From Spelaeicoccus albus (GTDB taxonomy: Bacteria; Actinomycetota; Actinomycetes; Actinomycetales; Brevibacteriaceae), in the NCBI RefSeq assembly GCF_013409065.1, contig NZ_JACBZP010000001.1, forward strand, positions 1,612,001 through 1,676,000: 64,000 nt of DNA, written 5' to 3'. The translations under genes were made by a program, and so were the position numbers. Shown here piece after piece: positions 8,734 through 17,774 of this stretch (within the stretch, counting starts at the first letter, position 1; every line of letters begins with the position of its first letter). The notes under the pieces are model-generated. The model searched no databases and was not told where the DNA came from. It saw nothing but the letters and a program-made list of their open reading frames with translations.

Positions 8734-10227
8734 ATGCCCGAATATGCCGAATTTCCCATCGCCCATCCCGCTACCGGAGCGCGCCCGTACGGGCACACGG
8801 AAGAATCGCTGCCGCCGTTCGTGATAGTGCTGTTCGGCGCCACCGGCGATTTGGCGAGGCGCAAACTGCTTCCCGGGCTGGCTCATCTGGAGCTTTCCGG
8901 GCTCGCACCCGACGTCCGGATCATCGGCAGCGGACTTGACGACATCAATGACGAGCAATTCCACGATCTTGCCCGGCGGGCGGTCGCTGAATTCGGCCAT
9001 CATGCCATGACCGACGAAGCGTGGAACGCGTTCGCGACCAAACTCAGTTACGTGCCGCAAACTGCCGGTGCCGATGCGCTGGCTGCCGCGGTCCGCGCCG
9101 CCGAGCATCACCTCGATGGCGACGCGCAGCTGTTGCATTACCTCAGCGTGCCGCCCTCGGCTGCCCTCGACGTGATCACGATGCTCAATGACGCCGGACT
9201 GGTCGAGCGCTCGCGAGTCGTGATGGAGAAGCCGTTCGGCACCGACTTGGCCAGCGCGCGCGACTTGAACGCCTTCGTGCATCGGACGTTCGACGAGAAG
9301 CAGCTCTTCCGCATCGACCACTTCCTGGGGAAGGAAGCCGCACAGAACATCCTGGCGTTCCGCTTCGCCAACGGGCTCTTCGAGCCGATCTGGAACCGCA
9401 ACTTCATCGATCACGTGCAGATCGACGTGCCCGAAACGCTAGGGTTGGAAAACCGGGCAGGGTTCTACGAAGCGACTGGCGCCTACAAGGACATGGTGGT
9501 CACCCACCTGTTCCAGGTATTGGCGTTCGTGGCCATGGAGCCGCCCACGGCGCTCGAGCCGCAATCAATCAGCGAGGAAAAGAACAAGGTGTTCCGTTCG
9601 CTGTTGCCGATCGACCCGAACCATGTCGTGCGCGGCCAGTTCTCCGGATATCGGGACGACGCGGCAGTCGCCCGGGATTCCGACACCGAGACCTTCATCG
9701 CCCTCAAATGTTTTGTGGACAACTGGCGCTGGGCGGGCGTGCCGTTTTATTTGCGCACCGGCAAGCAGCTGGCCGAGGGACAGCGGATCATTTCCATTGC
9801 GTACAAAGAAGCGCCAAAGAGCATGTTCCCGCCGGGATCCGGCGTCGAGTCGATGGGCCCGGACCACCTGACTTTCGACCTGGCAGACGAGTCGAAGGTG
9901 TCATTGTCGTTCTACGGCAAACGGCCGGGGCCCGGCATGAAGCTCGACAAGCTCAGCATGCAGTTCTCTACCGAAGAAACAGACCGGGCCGGCGACGTCC
10001 TCGAAGCGTACGAGCGCTTGCTTCTCGACGCCATGCGCGGCGACCACACGCTGTTCAATTCCGCGGAAGGAATAGAAAGCCTGTGGGAGAAGTCGGCGCC
10101 GCTTCTCGCCGATCCGCCGCCGGTGCGGCCGTATGCGCCGGGCTCCTGGGGGCCCAACGCCATTCACCAACTCATTGCTCCGTATGCCTGGCGGCTGCCG
10201 TTCGAGCGCGCCTGGCGCGAGAAGTGA
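8734..10227 (+). CDS. zwf: Glucose-6-phosphate dehydrogenase
   Basis: Oxidises glucose 6-phosphate to 6-phosphogluconolactone with NAD(P), the first step of the oxidative pentose-phosphate route. From an ATG at 8734 it has 497 residues: [10 protein letters not shown] (35-44) binds the cofactor, EKPFG is at 165-169, and the substrate motif RIDHFLGK is at 193-200 (Phe replaces the usual Tyr). The frame is open upstream to 8575, but that leader is unconserved-looking and begins next to the HAIR operator; no start has a convincing ribosome site, so the N-terminus is uncertain. It ends one base before the convergent substrate-binding protein gene. Neither opcA nor tal is nearby, unlike the common actinobacterial zwf operon. 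Confidence 0.9.
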   Translation: MPEYAEFPIAHPATGARPYGHTEESLPPFVIVLFGATGDLARRKLLPGLAHLELSGLAPDVRIIGSGLDDINDEQFHDLARRAVAEFGHHAMTDEAWNAFATKLSYVPQTAGADALAAAVRAAEHHLDGDAQLLHYLSVPPSAALDVITMLNDAGLVERSRVVMEKPFGTDLASARDLNAFVHRTFDEKQLFRIDHFLGKEAAQNILAFRFANGLFEPIWNRNFIDHVQIDVPETLGLENRAGFYEATGAYKDMVVTHLFQVLAFVAMEPPTALEPQSISEEKNKVFRSLLPIDPNHVVRGQFSGYRDDAAVARDSDTETFIALKCFVDNWRWAGVPFYLRTGKQLAEGQRIISIAYKEAPKSMFPPGSGVESMGPDHLTFDLADESKVSLSFYGKRPGPGMKLDKLSMQFSTEETDRAGDVLEAYERLLLDAMRGDHTLFNSAEGIESLWEKSAPLLADPPPVRPYAPGSWGPNAIHQLIAPYAWRLPFERAWREK

Positions 10228-11328
10228 TCAGGAGTTGAGCCCATTGGCCTCCAGGAATTTTTGGGCGACTGTGGACGCGTCCTTGTGGTGCGTTTGCACG
10301 GCGATGTCCATTGTTTGAACGGCTTTCAAGGTCAGCAGCGACGACACCCAGTTCAACGTCTTCGTGAATTGCGGCCCTTCCGCCTTGACCACCGACTGCT
10401 TCACGACGGGCGCCACATGCTGGAATCCCATGATGTGCTTGGTGTCGTTCAACGCCAGGTATTTACCGGCGTTCACCCCGCTGGCAAAGGCCGGATCGGT
10501 GCTGAACGCGTCACCCACGTTGCCCTGGCCTTTGTTGATGGCCTTGTACTGCTGGCCCGGAGGAGCTCCGACGAAGTTGACCTTGGTCAGTCCGTACGCC
10601 TTTTGCAGCCCCTTCAAACCGGCGAACCGGGTGCGGCTCGGCGGCTGGGCCACGTAAGTGACTCCTTGCCCCTTTGCGCCGACGTTCGTCAGATCGCCGA
10701 CCGACTTCAAATTGTTCGCCTTGGCAAACGCGGTCTTCACAAACAAGACGTCAACATCTTGGAACGGTGTCTGCTTGAGCAATGTGGCATTGCGGTGCGA
10801 CTGTTCGAACTTCTTTGCCGCGTTGTATGTTGCGACGTCGCTCTTTTGCGGGCTCTTCTTGGCCACGCTGCTGACGATCTCTCCCAAATATTCCGGGTAC
10901 AGATCGATCTGCCCGGACTTGAAGCTGGTGTCGATGATCTCCGATCCGCCGATATTCGGCTTCACCGTGACCGTGTACCCCTTTGCCTTCAACGCGATTT
11001 GGTAAAGGTCGCCGAGTAGAAACTCTTCCGGGAAATTCTTGTCGCCGATCGTGACCGACGGCTTGCCCTGTCCCGGTGTTCCGTTGGGCAGAGAAACGTT
11101 GTGCGCGGTGACCGGCGACAACCCGCTGCCACTGCTCTTTGATGAATTCGACGACGCATTCGATGACTTCGACGACGATGATGAGCTACTCGTCGATGCG
11201 GCGTTGGATTTGGAGTTGCCGCTGCATCCGGCGGCCCCCAGTGACAATGCGACGAGGGTCGCTGTGGCAATTGCGCCCCGCCACGGACGCGACCCGGCCC
11301 CGCCCGTTCTGTTGAACATGGTCAACAT
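10228..11328 (-). CDS. Glycine betaine/choline ABC transporter substrate-binding lipoprotein (OpuAC/OpuCC type)
   Basis: 366 residues. The N-terminal signal peptide ends in the lipobox LGAAGC, followed by a Ser/Asn-rich tether of about 45 residues typical of actinobacterial lipoproteins. The binding domain shows VTIGDKNFPEEFLLGDLY, GGSEIIDTSFKSGQIDLYPEYLG and later VAPVVK, the OpuAC signature of quaternary-amine binders. It is the last gene of a four-gene minus-strand cluster with two permeases and an ATPase, and takes compatible solutes such as glycine betaine, choline or carnitine. The stop codon directly abuts the zwf stop. Confidence 0.9.
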   Translation of the reverse strand: MLTMFNRTGGAGSRPWRGAIATATLVALSLGAAGCSGNSKSNAASTSSSSSSSKSSNASSNSSKSSGSGLSPVTAHNVSLPNGTPGQGKPSVTIGDKNFPEEFLLGDLYQIALKAKGYTVTVKPNIGGSEIIDTSFKSGQIDLYPEYLGEIVSSVAKKSPQKSDVATYNAAKKFEQSHRNATLLKQTPFQDVDVLFVKTAFAKANNLKSVGDLTNVGAKGQGVTYVAQPPSRTRFAGLKGLQKAYGLTKVNFVGAPPGQQYKAINKGQGNVGDAFSTDPAFASGVNAGKYLALNDTKHIMGFQHVAPVVKQSVVKAEGPQFTKTLNWVSSLLTLKAVQTMDIAVQTHHKDASTVAQKFLEANGLNS

Positions 11329-11397
11329 TAGTTACTCGCTTCCTTTCAACTTTCAGCGAGATACGCGAGAGGAGTACGGGTTCAAGAGTCCGGAGCG

Positions 11398-12081
11398 TCA
11401 TCCGGGATTTGCGTTCGCGGCCAGTTTCAGTCCGCGCGGCGTGAGCAGTCGTTCGGCGCCGGCCAGCACGAGTTCGCCGACCAAGGCAATGACGACGGCC
11501 ACGGCCGTCGCGGCAAGCACGCCGCCCAAGCCGAAGCTGCCGATATCGACGATGACGTCGCCGAGCGTGCCCGAGTAGCCGGAGAACGCCGCCAGGTACG
11601 CGGTGGCCACCACATACACCCATGCGGTGCGCACGCCCGCCATCACGAGCGGCACACAGCTGGGCAGCTCCACTCTCAGCAGGATTTGTCGGCCGGTCAT
11701 CCCCATGCCCTGTGCCGCTTTCACGGTTCCCGGGTCCACGCCGTCAACCGCGACGAAGGCGTTCGTCAGGATCAGCGGCAATGCCAAAATCACCAGCGCC
11801 ACGGTGATGTTCACCAGACCGAAGCCGTAGATGCCAATGCCGATGGCGATGATCGACAGGGTCGGCAAGGCACGCAACACGTTGCCGCCGTTCACGGCGA
11901 TGAACGACAGTTTGTGGATATGTCCGACCATGGCGCCGATCGGCAGTCCGATGACTATCGCGATCGCCACGGCCAGCGCCGATAGCTCGATCTGTTTCAC
12001 TCCCTCGGCTACCAGCATCCGACCCTGCTGGGTGAAGAACGTGCCGATGTCCACTACAAGACCGGCCGCTATGACGTGCAC
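11398..12081 (-). CDS. Quaternary-amine ABC transporter permease 1 (OpuCB/OpuCD-like)
   Basis: 227 residues from a GTG start, preceded by GAAGGGG, only six nt after the previous gene. About six membrane helices. The cytoplasmic EAA-type loop reads TVKAAQGMGMTGRQILLRVELP, where the permease contacts the ATPase. One of two similar permeases that pair in OpuC/ProU-type importers of osmoprotectants. The gap of 69 nt to the downstream substrate-binding protein gene could permit extra expression of that component. Confidence 0.9.
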   Translation of the reverse strand: MHVIAAGLVVDIGTFFTQQGRMLVAEGVKQIELSALAVAIAIVIGLPIGAMVGHIHKLSFIAVNGGNVLRALPTLSIIAIGIGIYGFGLVNITVALVILALPLILTNAFVAVDGVDPGTVKAAQGMGMTGRQILLRVELPSCVPLVMAGVRTAWVYVVATAYLAAFSGYSGTLGDVIVDIGSFGLGGVLAATAVAVVIALVGELVLAGAERLLTPRGLKLAANANPG

Positions 12082-12087
12082 GTCGGC

Positions 12088-12828
12088 TCACCCCTTCGCC
12101 CGGGCCCGTATCCACGGGGTGATTGAGCGCTGCACGATCACCAACACCAGGTCGGCGGCGAACGCCAACAAAATGGCAAGGACGCCCGCGGCGATCAGCT
12201 CGGTGGTGAACGTGGTGTGCAGTGCAAAGAAGATCGGATTGCCAAGACCCAGCGGCGTGACGTCGGCGGCGATGGTAGCCAGCGAAATCACCGTCACCGC
12301 CGAGATCCGCACGCCGGCCATGATCGACGGGATCGCCAACGGCAGATTGACGCGCAATAGCACCTGTCGCGGGGTCATGCCCATTCCGGTGGCCACCTTG
12401 ATGGCATCGGCCGGCACCGATCGCAGACCGGTGAGCGCATTGCGGAACATCAACAAGAACGTGTACCCGGTCAGACCGATCTCGATGGTCATCAGGCCCA
12501 ACCCCGTCACCGGCACGAAGAGCAGGAAGAATGCCAGCGACGGGATCGTGTACAACAATGTCGAAAACGCGGTGAAGCCGCGTTCGAACCAGCCCACGCG
12601 GTAGGCCAGCAGCGCCGCGGCCAACGAGATGATCAAGCCGCAGACCACGGCGATCACGGTGATGTAGATGTGCTGCACCAAGGCCGGCTCCAACACGCCG
12701 GCCCAATTGGTGCGGACCCAACTCCAGCAAAATGTCTGGCTGGACGTACAGCTCGACGATCCGAACGACGGGATGACAGGGCCCGCCTGCCAAGCCGGCA
12801 GAACGATGGACGCTGCCGCGGAGGTCAC
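12088..12828 (-). CDS. Quaternary-amine ABC transporter permease 2
   Basis: 246 residues, GTG start overlapping the ATPase stop in GTGA, indicating translational coupling. About six helices. The coupling loop AIKVATGMGMTPRQVLLRVNLP parallels that of the other permease. An unusual N-terminal stretch of about 45 residues (WQAGPVIPSF, then CTSSQTFCWSWV with two Cys) precedes the first helix and may sit outside the membrane. Partner of the preceding permease in the osmoprotectant importer. Confidence 0.9.
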   Translation of the reverse strand: MTSAAASIVLPAWQAGPVIPSFGSSSCTSSQTFCWSWVRTNWAGVLEPALVQHIYITVIAVVCGLIISLAAALLAYRVGWFERGFTAFSTLLYTIPSLAFFLLFVPVTGLGLMTIEIGLTGYTFLLMFRNALTGLRSVPADAIKVATGMGMTPRQVLLRVNLPLAIPSIMAGVRISAVTVISLATIAADVTPLGLGNPIFFALHTTFTTELIAAGVLAILLAFAADLVLVIVQRSITPWIRARAKG

Positions 12829-13859
12829 GGCGCGCCGTCCGTCCGGCGATGGGCGGCAACCGCCTCGCGCAACTCGTCGAGTGTGACCGCGCCGAGCGTC
12901 GTCCCGTCGTTCTCGGTGACGCGCACCGCGCTGGCGTCGGTGGTGAAGAGTCTCGACAGCCCGACGCGCAGCGAGGCGTCCGCGCTGATGGTCGGAACAT
13001 TCGGCTTGGCCTCGAGCGACGGGTCGGGGTGCACGATGTCGCGCATTCGGCGCAACGACAACCGTTTCAAGCCGCGGTCGGCGCCGACGAAGTCCGCCAC
13101 ATAGTCGTCCACCGGGTGGGCCAGCAGATCGTCGGCCGTGCCGAACTGGGCAAGTATGCCGCCTTCGCGCAGCACCGCGATTCGGTCGCCCATCTTGATG
13201 GCTTCGTCGATGTCGTGGGTGACGAAGATGACTGTCTTATTGATCCGTTCCTGGAGTTTCAAGAACTCGTCCTGGAGTGCGGAACGGGTGATCGGATCGA
13301 GCGCGCCGAACGGCTCGTCCATCAGCATCAGTGGCGGGTCGACGGCCAGTGCGCGGGCTAGCCCGATGCGTTGCTGTTGACCGCCCGACAGCTGAGCCGG
13401 ATAACGGCCGGCGTAACTCCGGTCGAGCTGTACCAGGTTCAGGAGCTCCAGCACGCGTTCGCGGATCCGGGCCCGTGGCCACCCGAGCAACTTTGGCACG
13501 ACTGCGATATTGCCGGCAATGGTCATATGCGGGAACAGGCCGATTTGTTGGATCACATAGCCGATCGCGCGGCGCAGTTCGGTGGTATTTGCCGAGCGGA
13601 CGCTCGCCCCGCCGATCAGGATGTCTCCGTCGGTCAAGTCGATGAGCCGGTTGACGAGCATCATAGTCGTGGTCTTGCCGCCGCCGGACGGGCCGACCAA
13701 GCAGCAGATCACGCCGGCCGGGATAGTGAACGACAAGTTGCTGATCGCCGGTGCTTCTTGGCCGGGGTAGCGCTTGGTGGCGTTCCGGAATTCGATCTCT
13801 ACCTGCGATTGTCGCCGCACGCCGGATGCGGCAATCGGGTCCGTTTCGTCATGGGTCAT
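12825..13859 (-). CDS. Quaternary-amine ABC transporter ATP-binding protein (OpuCA/ProV-like)
   Basis: 344 residues. Walker A GPSGGGKT, Q-loop around YVIQQIGLFPHMT, signature LSGGQQQR, Walker B LMLMDEPFGALD and switch His in FVTHDIDEA are all intact. After the ATPase domain (about 250 residues) a tail with SADASLRVGLSRLF and TTLGAVTLDELR looks like a CBS-type regulatory module, as in OpuCA, where it senses ionic strength. First gene of the four-gene cluster, with ATG start but a weak ribosome site. It energises uptake of compatible solutes. Confidence 0.9.
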   Translation of the reverse strand: MTHDETDPIAASGVRRQSQVEIEFRNATKRYPGQEAPAISNLSFTIPAGVICCLVGPSGGGKTTTMMLVNRLIDLTDGDILIGGASVRSANTTELRRAIGYVIQQIGLFPHMTIAGNIAVVPKLLGWPRARIRERVLELLNLVQLDRSYAGRYPAQLSGGQQQRIGLARALAVDPPLMLMDEPFGALDPITRSALQDEFLKLQERINKTVIFVTHDIDEAIKMGDRIAVLREGGILAQFGTADDLLAHPVDDYVADFVGADRGLKRLSLRRMRDIVHPDPSLEAKPNVPTISADASLRVGLSRLFTTDASAVRVTENDGTTLGAVTLDELREAVAAHRRTDGAP

Positions 13860-14162
13860 ATCGCGACGCGATCCGACTGCCAGTCGAAGCGGTCGATAGC
13901 GAAGGATTAGCCGTGACGCTGCTCGTTCGTCTCGTGGCTTTGCCTCCTCGCTGCTCGGGAACTACTCCTTGATCAGCCTCCAATTCGCAATCGAGTTAAT
14001 TAAATAGTCCTGCGAAGTTAATGCGTCGTCAAGACAATCGAGCCGAACTTGGCCGAACTGCAACTGCCGCAGTGAAACCGCGGGGCCGAGGCATTGTCGG
14101 GTAGTGACTCGGCCCGGTTTTGACTCGTCCGCTTCCGCGGCCTACAGTGATTGCCATCACGC
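13860..14162. other. Intergenic region between divergent OpuC and nucleoside operons
   Basis: No gene is supported here. It holds a short AT-rich patch (about 13985-14025, including TTAATTAA) in otherwise GC-rich DNA, which is the likely promoter zone of the osmoprotectant importer on the minus strand. The right end leads into the 16-bp palindrome before the ribokinase gene. No clear -35/-10 pair could be fixed. Confidence 0.4.
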
Positions 14163-14178
14163 ATCTACGCGCGTAGAT
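14163..14178. promoter_or_regulatory. 16-bp perfect palindrome, probable LacI-family operator
   Basis: ATCTACGCGCGTAGAT is a perfect 16-bp palindrome with the central CG typical of LacI/PurR-type operators. It lies 40 nt upstream of the ribokinase start, and the second gene of that operon encodes a LacI-family regulator, so autoregulated repression is the simplest reading. Confidence 0.7.
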
Positions 14179-14217
14179 AGATGCCATGCCGACACAGCAT
14201 CTCGAAGGGGAGACTTG

Positions 14218-15270
14218 GTGGAGCAGTCCATGACCGACGCACCTCGCACCGGGGACGTCATTGTTCTGGGATCGATCAATGTCGACCACTCCATTTATGT
14301 GGATGCCTTCCCCGAACCCGGCGAAACGATCCTGGCCCGAGCCGGCGCCAAGGGCCTGGGCGGCAAGGGCGCGAATCAATCGGCTGCCGCGTCCCTGCTC
14401 GGTGCCACAGTCCATCTGCTCGGCCGCGTCGGCGACGATGAAGCGGCTGGTTTCATCCGCTCGCGGCTGGAACATTTTGGTATCGACGCGGGGGAGCTGG
14501 CCGTCTCGGCCGATAACTCGAGCGGCGCCGCGTACATCACCGTCGAATCGTCCGGCGAGAACACCGTGGCAGTCGTGTCGGGGGCAAACGCCGATGTCGA
14601 TATCGAGTCCCTCACCCGGGCCGTCGACGGCGTGATCGGGCGGCTGCCCAGCGGCGCCGCCGACGTCGTCGGGCTGGCGCAAGGCGAAACGCCGGCGCGC
14701 ATGACCGCCGCGTTCGCCCGCCGGTGCCGTACGGCCGGCGTGCGTTTCGTTGTCAACCTGGCACCGGCCATCGAACTCGACAGGGCAACTATCGCCCTGG
14801 CCGACCCGCTCATCGTCAATGAAGGCGAAGCGCGCGCCGTGCACGGCCGTCTGGGCTCCGGCCCGATCGCCGTCGAAACGACGGACGACGCGTTGACCGC
14901 CGCGCGCCGCATGCTTGCCGACGGTCTCGCGGAATCCATCGTCATCACGCTGGGAGCGGACGGCGCGGTAGTGGCCCGCCGCGCGGACGGTGCGGAACCC
15001 GGGGACGCGGTCGACGCGTGGCACGAGCCATCGCCTGCCCCGGCCGGCGTCGTCGACACCACCGGCGCCGGCGACGCGTTCGTCGGCGCGCTCGTCGCAC
15101 TGCTTTCCGGCGGCACGGACTTGAAGGACGCAGTCCGGTGGGCGGCAGCCGCCGGATCGGCCGCCGTCACGAAAAAGGGCACCACCGACTCTTATCCGGA
15201 TCGCGAGGCGCTTGCCGAGCTGCGGTCTGCCGGCTCCGCCGGAGCCGGACCGACCAAGCCGCGCGGATGA
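14218..15270 (+). CDS. Ribokinase-family (PfkB) sugar kinase
   Basis: 350 residues from the GTG at 14218, which has GAAGGGGAG five nt upstream; an internal ATG at 14230 is less well placed. The PfkB signatures are GGKGANQ (48-54) and DTTGAGDAF (280-288), with D286 as catalytic base. The order of motifs and the early NVDHSIYVDAFPEPGET match ribokinase, which makes ribose 5-phosphate. Downstream are a LacI regulator, an ECF importer and a nucleoside hydrolase, so it probably phosphorylates the ribose freed from imported nucleosides. Another pentose or a nucleoside as direct substrate cannot be excluded. Confidence 0.85.
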   Translation: MEQSMTDAPRTGDVIVLGSINVDHSIYVDAFPEPGETILARAGAKGLGGKGANQSAAASLLGATVHLLGRVGDDEAAGFIRSRLEHFGIDAGELAVSADNSSGAAYITVESSGENTVAVVSGANADVDIESLTRAVDGVIGRLPSGAADVVGLAQGETPARMTAAFARRCRTAGVRFVVNLAPAIELDRATIALADPLIVNEGEARAVHGRLGSGPIAVETTDDALTAARRMLADGLAESIVITLGADGAVVARRADGAEPGDAVDAWHEPSPAPAGVVDTTGAGDAFVGALVALLSGGTDLKDAVRWAAAAGSAAVTKKGTTDSYPDREALAELRSAGSAGAGPTKPRG

Positions 15271-16292
15271 TCACCAAGAAGCGTCCGGCGACCCGCGCCG
15301 ATGTCGCCCGCGAGGCCGGCACGTCGGTCGCCGTCGTCAGCTACGTCGTCAATGACGGCCCGCGCCCCGTGGCAATGGCGACCCGCCGACGCGTGCTCGA
15401 CGCCATCGAGGCCGTCGGCTACAGCCCCAACTCCATCGCCCGAGCACTGGCATCCGGCGTCAGCGGCGCCTACGGATTGATAGTGCCGGACATCTCGAAT
15501 GCGTTCTTCGCGGCAATGGCGCACAAGCTCGAGGACGCCGTTGCCGCGCTCGGCACCGTACTGCTGCTCGGCGATTCGGCTGAAAGCAAGGACCGGGAAA
15601 ACGAACTGGTCCGGCAATTCGTGCAGCGCAATATCGACGGAATCCTCTATATCGGCGTCGACGACGACCCGTGCGTGCAAATCGCACTGGACGCCTCCGT
15701 CCCGGTCGTCATGCTTGACCGCGTGGACCGGGCCAAGCCGGTCTCGTCGATCGCCATCGACAACGTTGCTGCCGCGCGTGCCGCCACCGAGCACCTCATC
15801 GGGCACGGGCACACGCGTATCGGGATCATCGCCGGCCCACCCCAATTGTCCACGGCCGACGACCGGACGACGGGCTGGCGGCAGGCGATGGAATCCGCCG
15901 GTCTGCCCATCGACCGGGCGTGGCGATACGAAGCCCCGTTTTCGCGCCGCGGAGGCGAGAGCGCGGCGTCCGCCATCTTCGAGCGGGGCCACCGGCCCGA
16001 CGCTCTGTTTGCCTCAAATGAACAGCAAGCGCTCGGACTGGTCCACGCCGCGGCGGTGCGCGGTATCCGCATACCCGACGACCTGGCCGTCATCACCATT
16101 GACGGCACCGACGACTCCGAATTCGCCAATCCCGCGCTTTCGACAGTCGTCCAGCCGCTCGAAGAGACCGCCAAATCGGCGTTCGACCTGCTCACACAAC
16201 CGAGCGGCACGGCCGTGCACAGAACCTGCACATATACGCTGCGGCTTCGCCAGTCATGCGGGGCACATCATTCACGGAAAGAAACTAGGTGA
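15267..16292 (+). CDS. LacI-family transcriptional regulator
   Basis: 341 residues. The ATG overlaps the ribokinase stop (ATGA), so translation is coupled. The N-terminal helix-turn-helix and hinge are ATRADVAREAGTSVAVVSYVVN and YSPNSIARALASG; the rest is a periplasmic-binding-protein-like effector domain (YGLIVPDISNAFFAAMAHKLE, HTRIGIIAGP). It likely senses ribose or a nucleoside and binds the palindrome at 14163-14178 to control the whole operon down to the nucleoside hydrolase. Confidence 0.9.
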   Translation: MITKKRPATRADVAREAGTSVAVVSYVVNDGPRPVAMATRRRVLDAIEAVGYSPNSIARALASGVSGAYGLIVPDISNAFFAAMAHKLEDAVAALGTVLLLGDSAESKDRENELVRQFVQRNIDGILYIGVDDDPCVQIALDASVPVVMLDRVDRAKPVSSIAIDNVAAARAATEHLIGHGHTRIGIIAGPPQLSTADDRTTGWRQAMESAGLPIDRAWRYEAPFSRRGGESAASAIFERGHRPDALFASNEQQALGLVHAAAVRGIRIPDDLAVITIDGTDDSEFANPALSTVVQPLEETAKSAFDLLTQPSGTAVHRTCTYTLRLRQSCGAHHSRKETR

Positions 16293-16296
16293 CACA

Positions 16297-16953
16297 GTGC
16301 GAAATCAAAGCCGATTCGCCCGCTTCCTGCGCGGCTACGGTCGGTTGACGATCTTCCTGATCCCGATCGGCATCGCGACCAACTTCATCGGCGGGCAGAT
16401 CGCCAGCCTGCTGAAGCTGCCCATGTACCTCGACAGCATCGGCACCATCTTGGTCGGCGCGCTGTGCGGAGGCCTGCCGGGCGCGCTCGTCGGGTTCATC
16501 TCGAACTTCATCAACTCGATCACAACGCCGACGCTGATGCCGTTTGCACTGGTCAGCATCTTCTTGGGTCTGCTCGCCGGCCTGCTCTCGCGCATGGGCG
16601 TGTTCCGCAGCCTGTGGAAGACGATCGTCTCGGCAGTGCCGTTCGCCCTGATCGGGGGAGGCCTCGGCGGGCTAATCACCATATGGGTGTTTGGCGGACT
16701 CGGCGGCAACGGCGTGGCCATCATCACGGGCGCCCTGCACGCCCTGGGCATGGATTTGAACACGGCGGTCTTCGTGTCCGGCTTGCCCGCCGACTTCGTC
16801 GACAAGATCGTCACGGTGCTCATCGTGTTCTTGATCTTGAGTCGCATCCCGACCAGGTTGTTCGTGAAAGTCCCGCTCGGCCGGGCTTACATCGGCCGGA
16901 CGAAGCGGGACGTCATCGACATTCCGGACGACGAGCTGGCGTTGGAGCTGTGA
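16297..16953 (+). CDS. ECF transporter substrate-binding (S) component, putative nucleoside specificity
   Basis: 218 residues from GTG at 16297, a few bases after the LacI stop. Five to six hydrophobic helices, beginning LTIFLIPIGIATNFIGGQIA, with LDSIGTILVGALCGGLPGALVGFISNFI in the middle, the ECF S-component style of membrane protein. It binds the substrate in the membrane and topples with the EcfT/ATPase module. It does not show motifs of the vitamin S-components I know (RibU, ThiT, BioY, FolT). Operon partners (nucleoside hydrolase, ribokinase) suggest a nucleoside substrate; this is inference. Confidence 0.7.
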   Translation: MRNQSRFARFLRGYGRLTIFLIPIGIATNFIGGQIASLLKLPMYLDSIGTILVGALCGGLPGALVGFISNFINSITTPTLMPFALVSIFLGLLAGLLSRMGVFRSLWKTIVSAVPFALIGGGLGGLITIWVFGGLGGNGVAIITGALHALGMDLNTAVFVSGLPADFVDKIVTVLIVFLILSRIPTRLFVKVPLGRAYIGRTKRDVIDIPDDELALEL

Positions 16954-16955
16954 CA

Positions 16956-17774
16956 ATGACGAATTCAGTGCACACCGCGACAACGACCGAAGAATTTATC
17001 GAGCGGTTTCGGCGCCCGGTGTCCAGCGGCAACGTGATCCGCGATTTCAACCCGATCAACATCATTATCATGCTGGCGAGTCTGGCCGTGATGTCGTTGG
17101 CGCTGCCCGGCATCGTCCCGGCCATCGCGGTCAGCGTGGCCTACGTCGTCATTGCGTTCGCAGCCGGGGTCGGGCGGCAGTTCTCGTCGACCTTCGGCAA
17201 GCTGTACGCAATCGTCGGCGTGATCCTTTTCGTATTGCGCGCCATCTTCTTGGACATCGGCCACCAGCTGCTGACGTTCGGCCCGTTCGTGATCAGCACC
17301 GGCGGCCTCATGCAGGCGCTGCGGTTCAGCCTGCTCGTGATGGCGCTGTGCGGAGCGTTGACCTTGTTCTTTGCCATGACGCCGATGAAGAACCTGATGC
17401 TTGCGTTGGAAACCCGGGGCGTGACGCCGCGCGCGACCTACGTCATCCTTGCGTCGTTCCAAGCGATCATCGACCTGGGAAAGAACTCTCGCACGGTGAT
17501 GGACGCGCAACGGTCGCGCGGGGTCGAAACGGAAGGATCGCTGCGCATCCGGCTCAAAGCGTTCGCGCCGATCCTGGCTCCGGTCTTTCTGGCCGCTATG
17601 AACCAGACCGAGGAACGCGCCCTGGCGCTGGACGCCCGCGCGTTCAACTCGCGGCAGCGGCACACGCATTTGGCCAAGCTGAAACCGGTATCGGCTGGTG
17701 AAGCCATCATCACGGCGGTGCTTGCCGCGGTTGCCGTCTTTTCGATAGTAGGGGTGTACACGTTATGGAACTGA
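16956..17774 (+). CDS. ecfT: ECF transporter transmembrane (T) component
   Basis: 272 residues; ATG two nt after the S-component stop. After a soluble N-terminus of about 40 residues come four to five helices and the long cytoplasmic coupling helices bearing the two short EcfT motifs, here AQRSRG and LDARAF, that dock into the grooves of the two ATPases. A C-terminal helix (IITAVLAAVAVFSIVGVY) closes the protein. Its end overlaps the first ATPase gene by 10 nt. Confidence 0.85.
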   Translation: MTNSVHTATTTEEFIERFRRPVSSGNVIRDFNPINIIIMLASLAVMSLALPGIVPAIAVSVAYVVIAFAAGVGRQFSSTFGKLYAIVGVILFVLRAIFLDIGHQLLTFGPFVISTGGLMQALRFSLLVMALCGALTLFFAMTPMKNLMLALETRGVTPRATYVILASFQAIIDLGKNSRTVMDAQRSRGVETEGSLRIRLKAFAPILAPVFLAAMNQTEERALALDARAFNSRQRHTHLAKLKPVSAGEAIITAVLAAVAVFSIVGVYTLWN

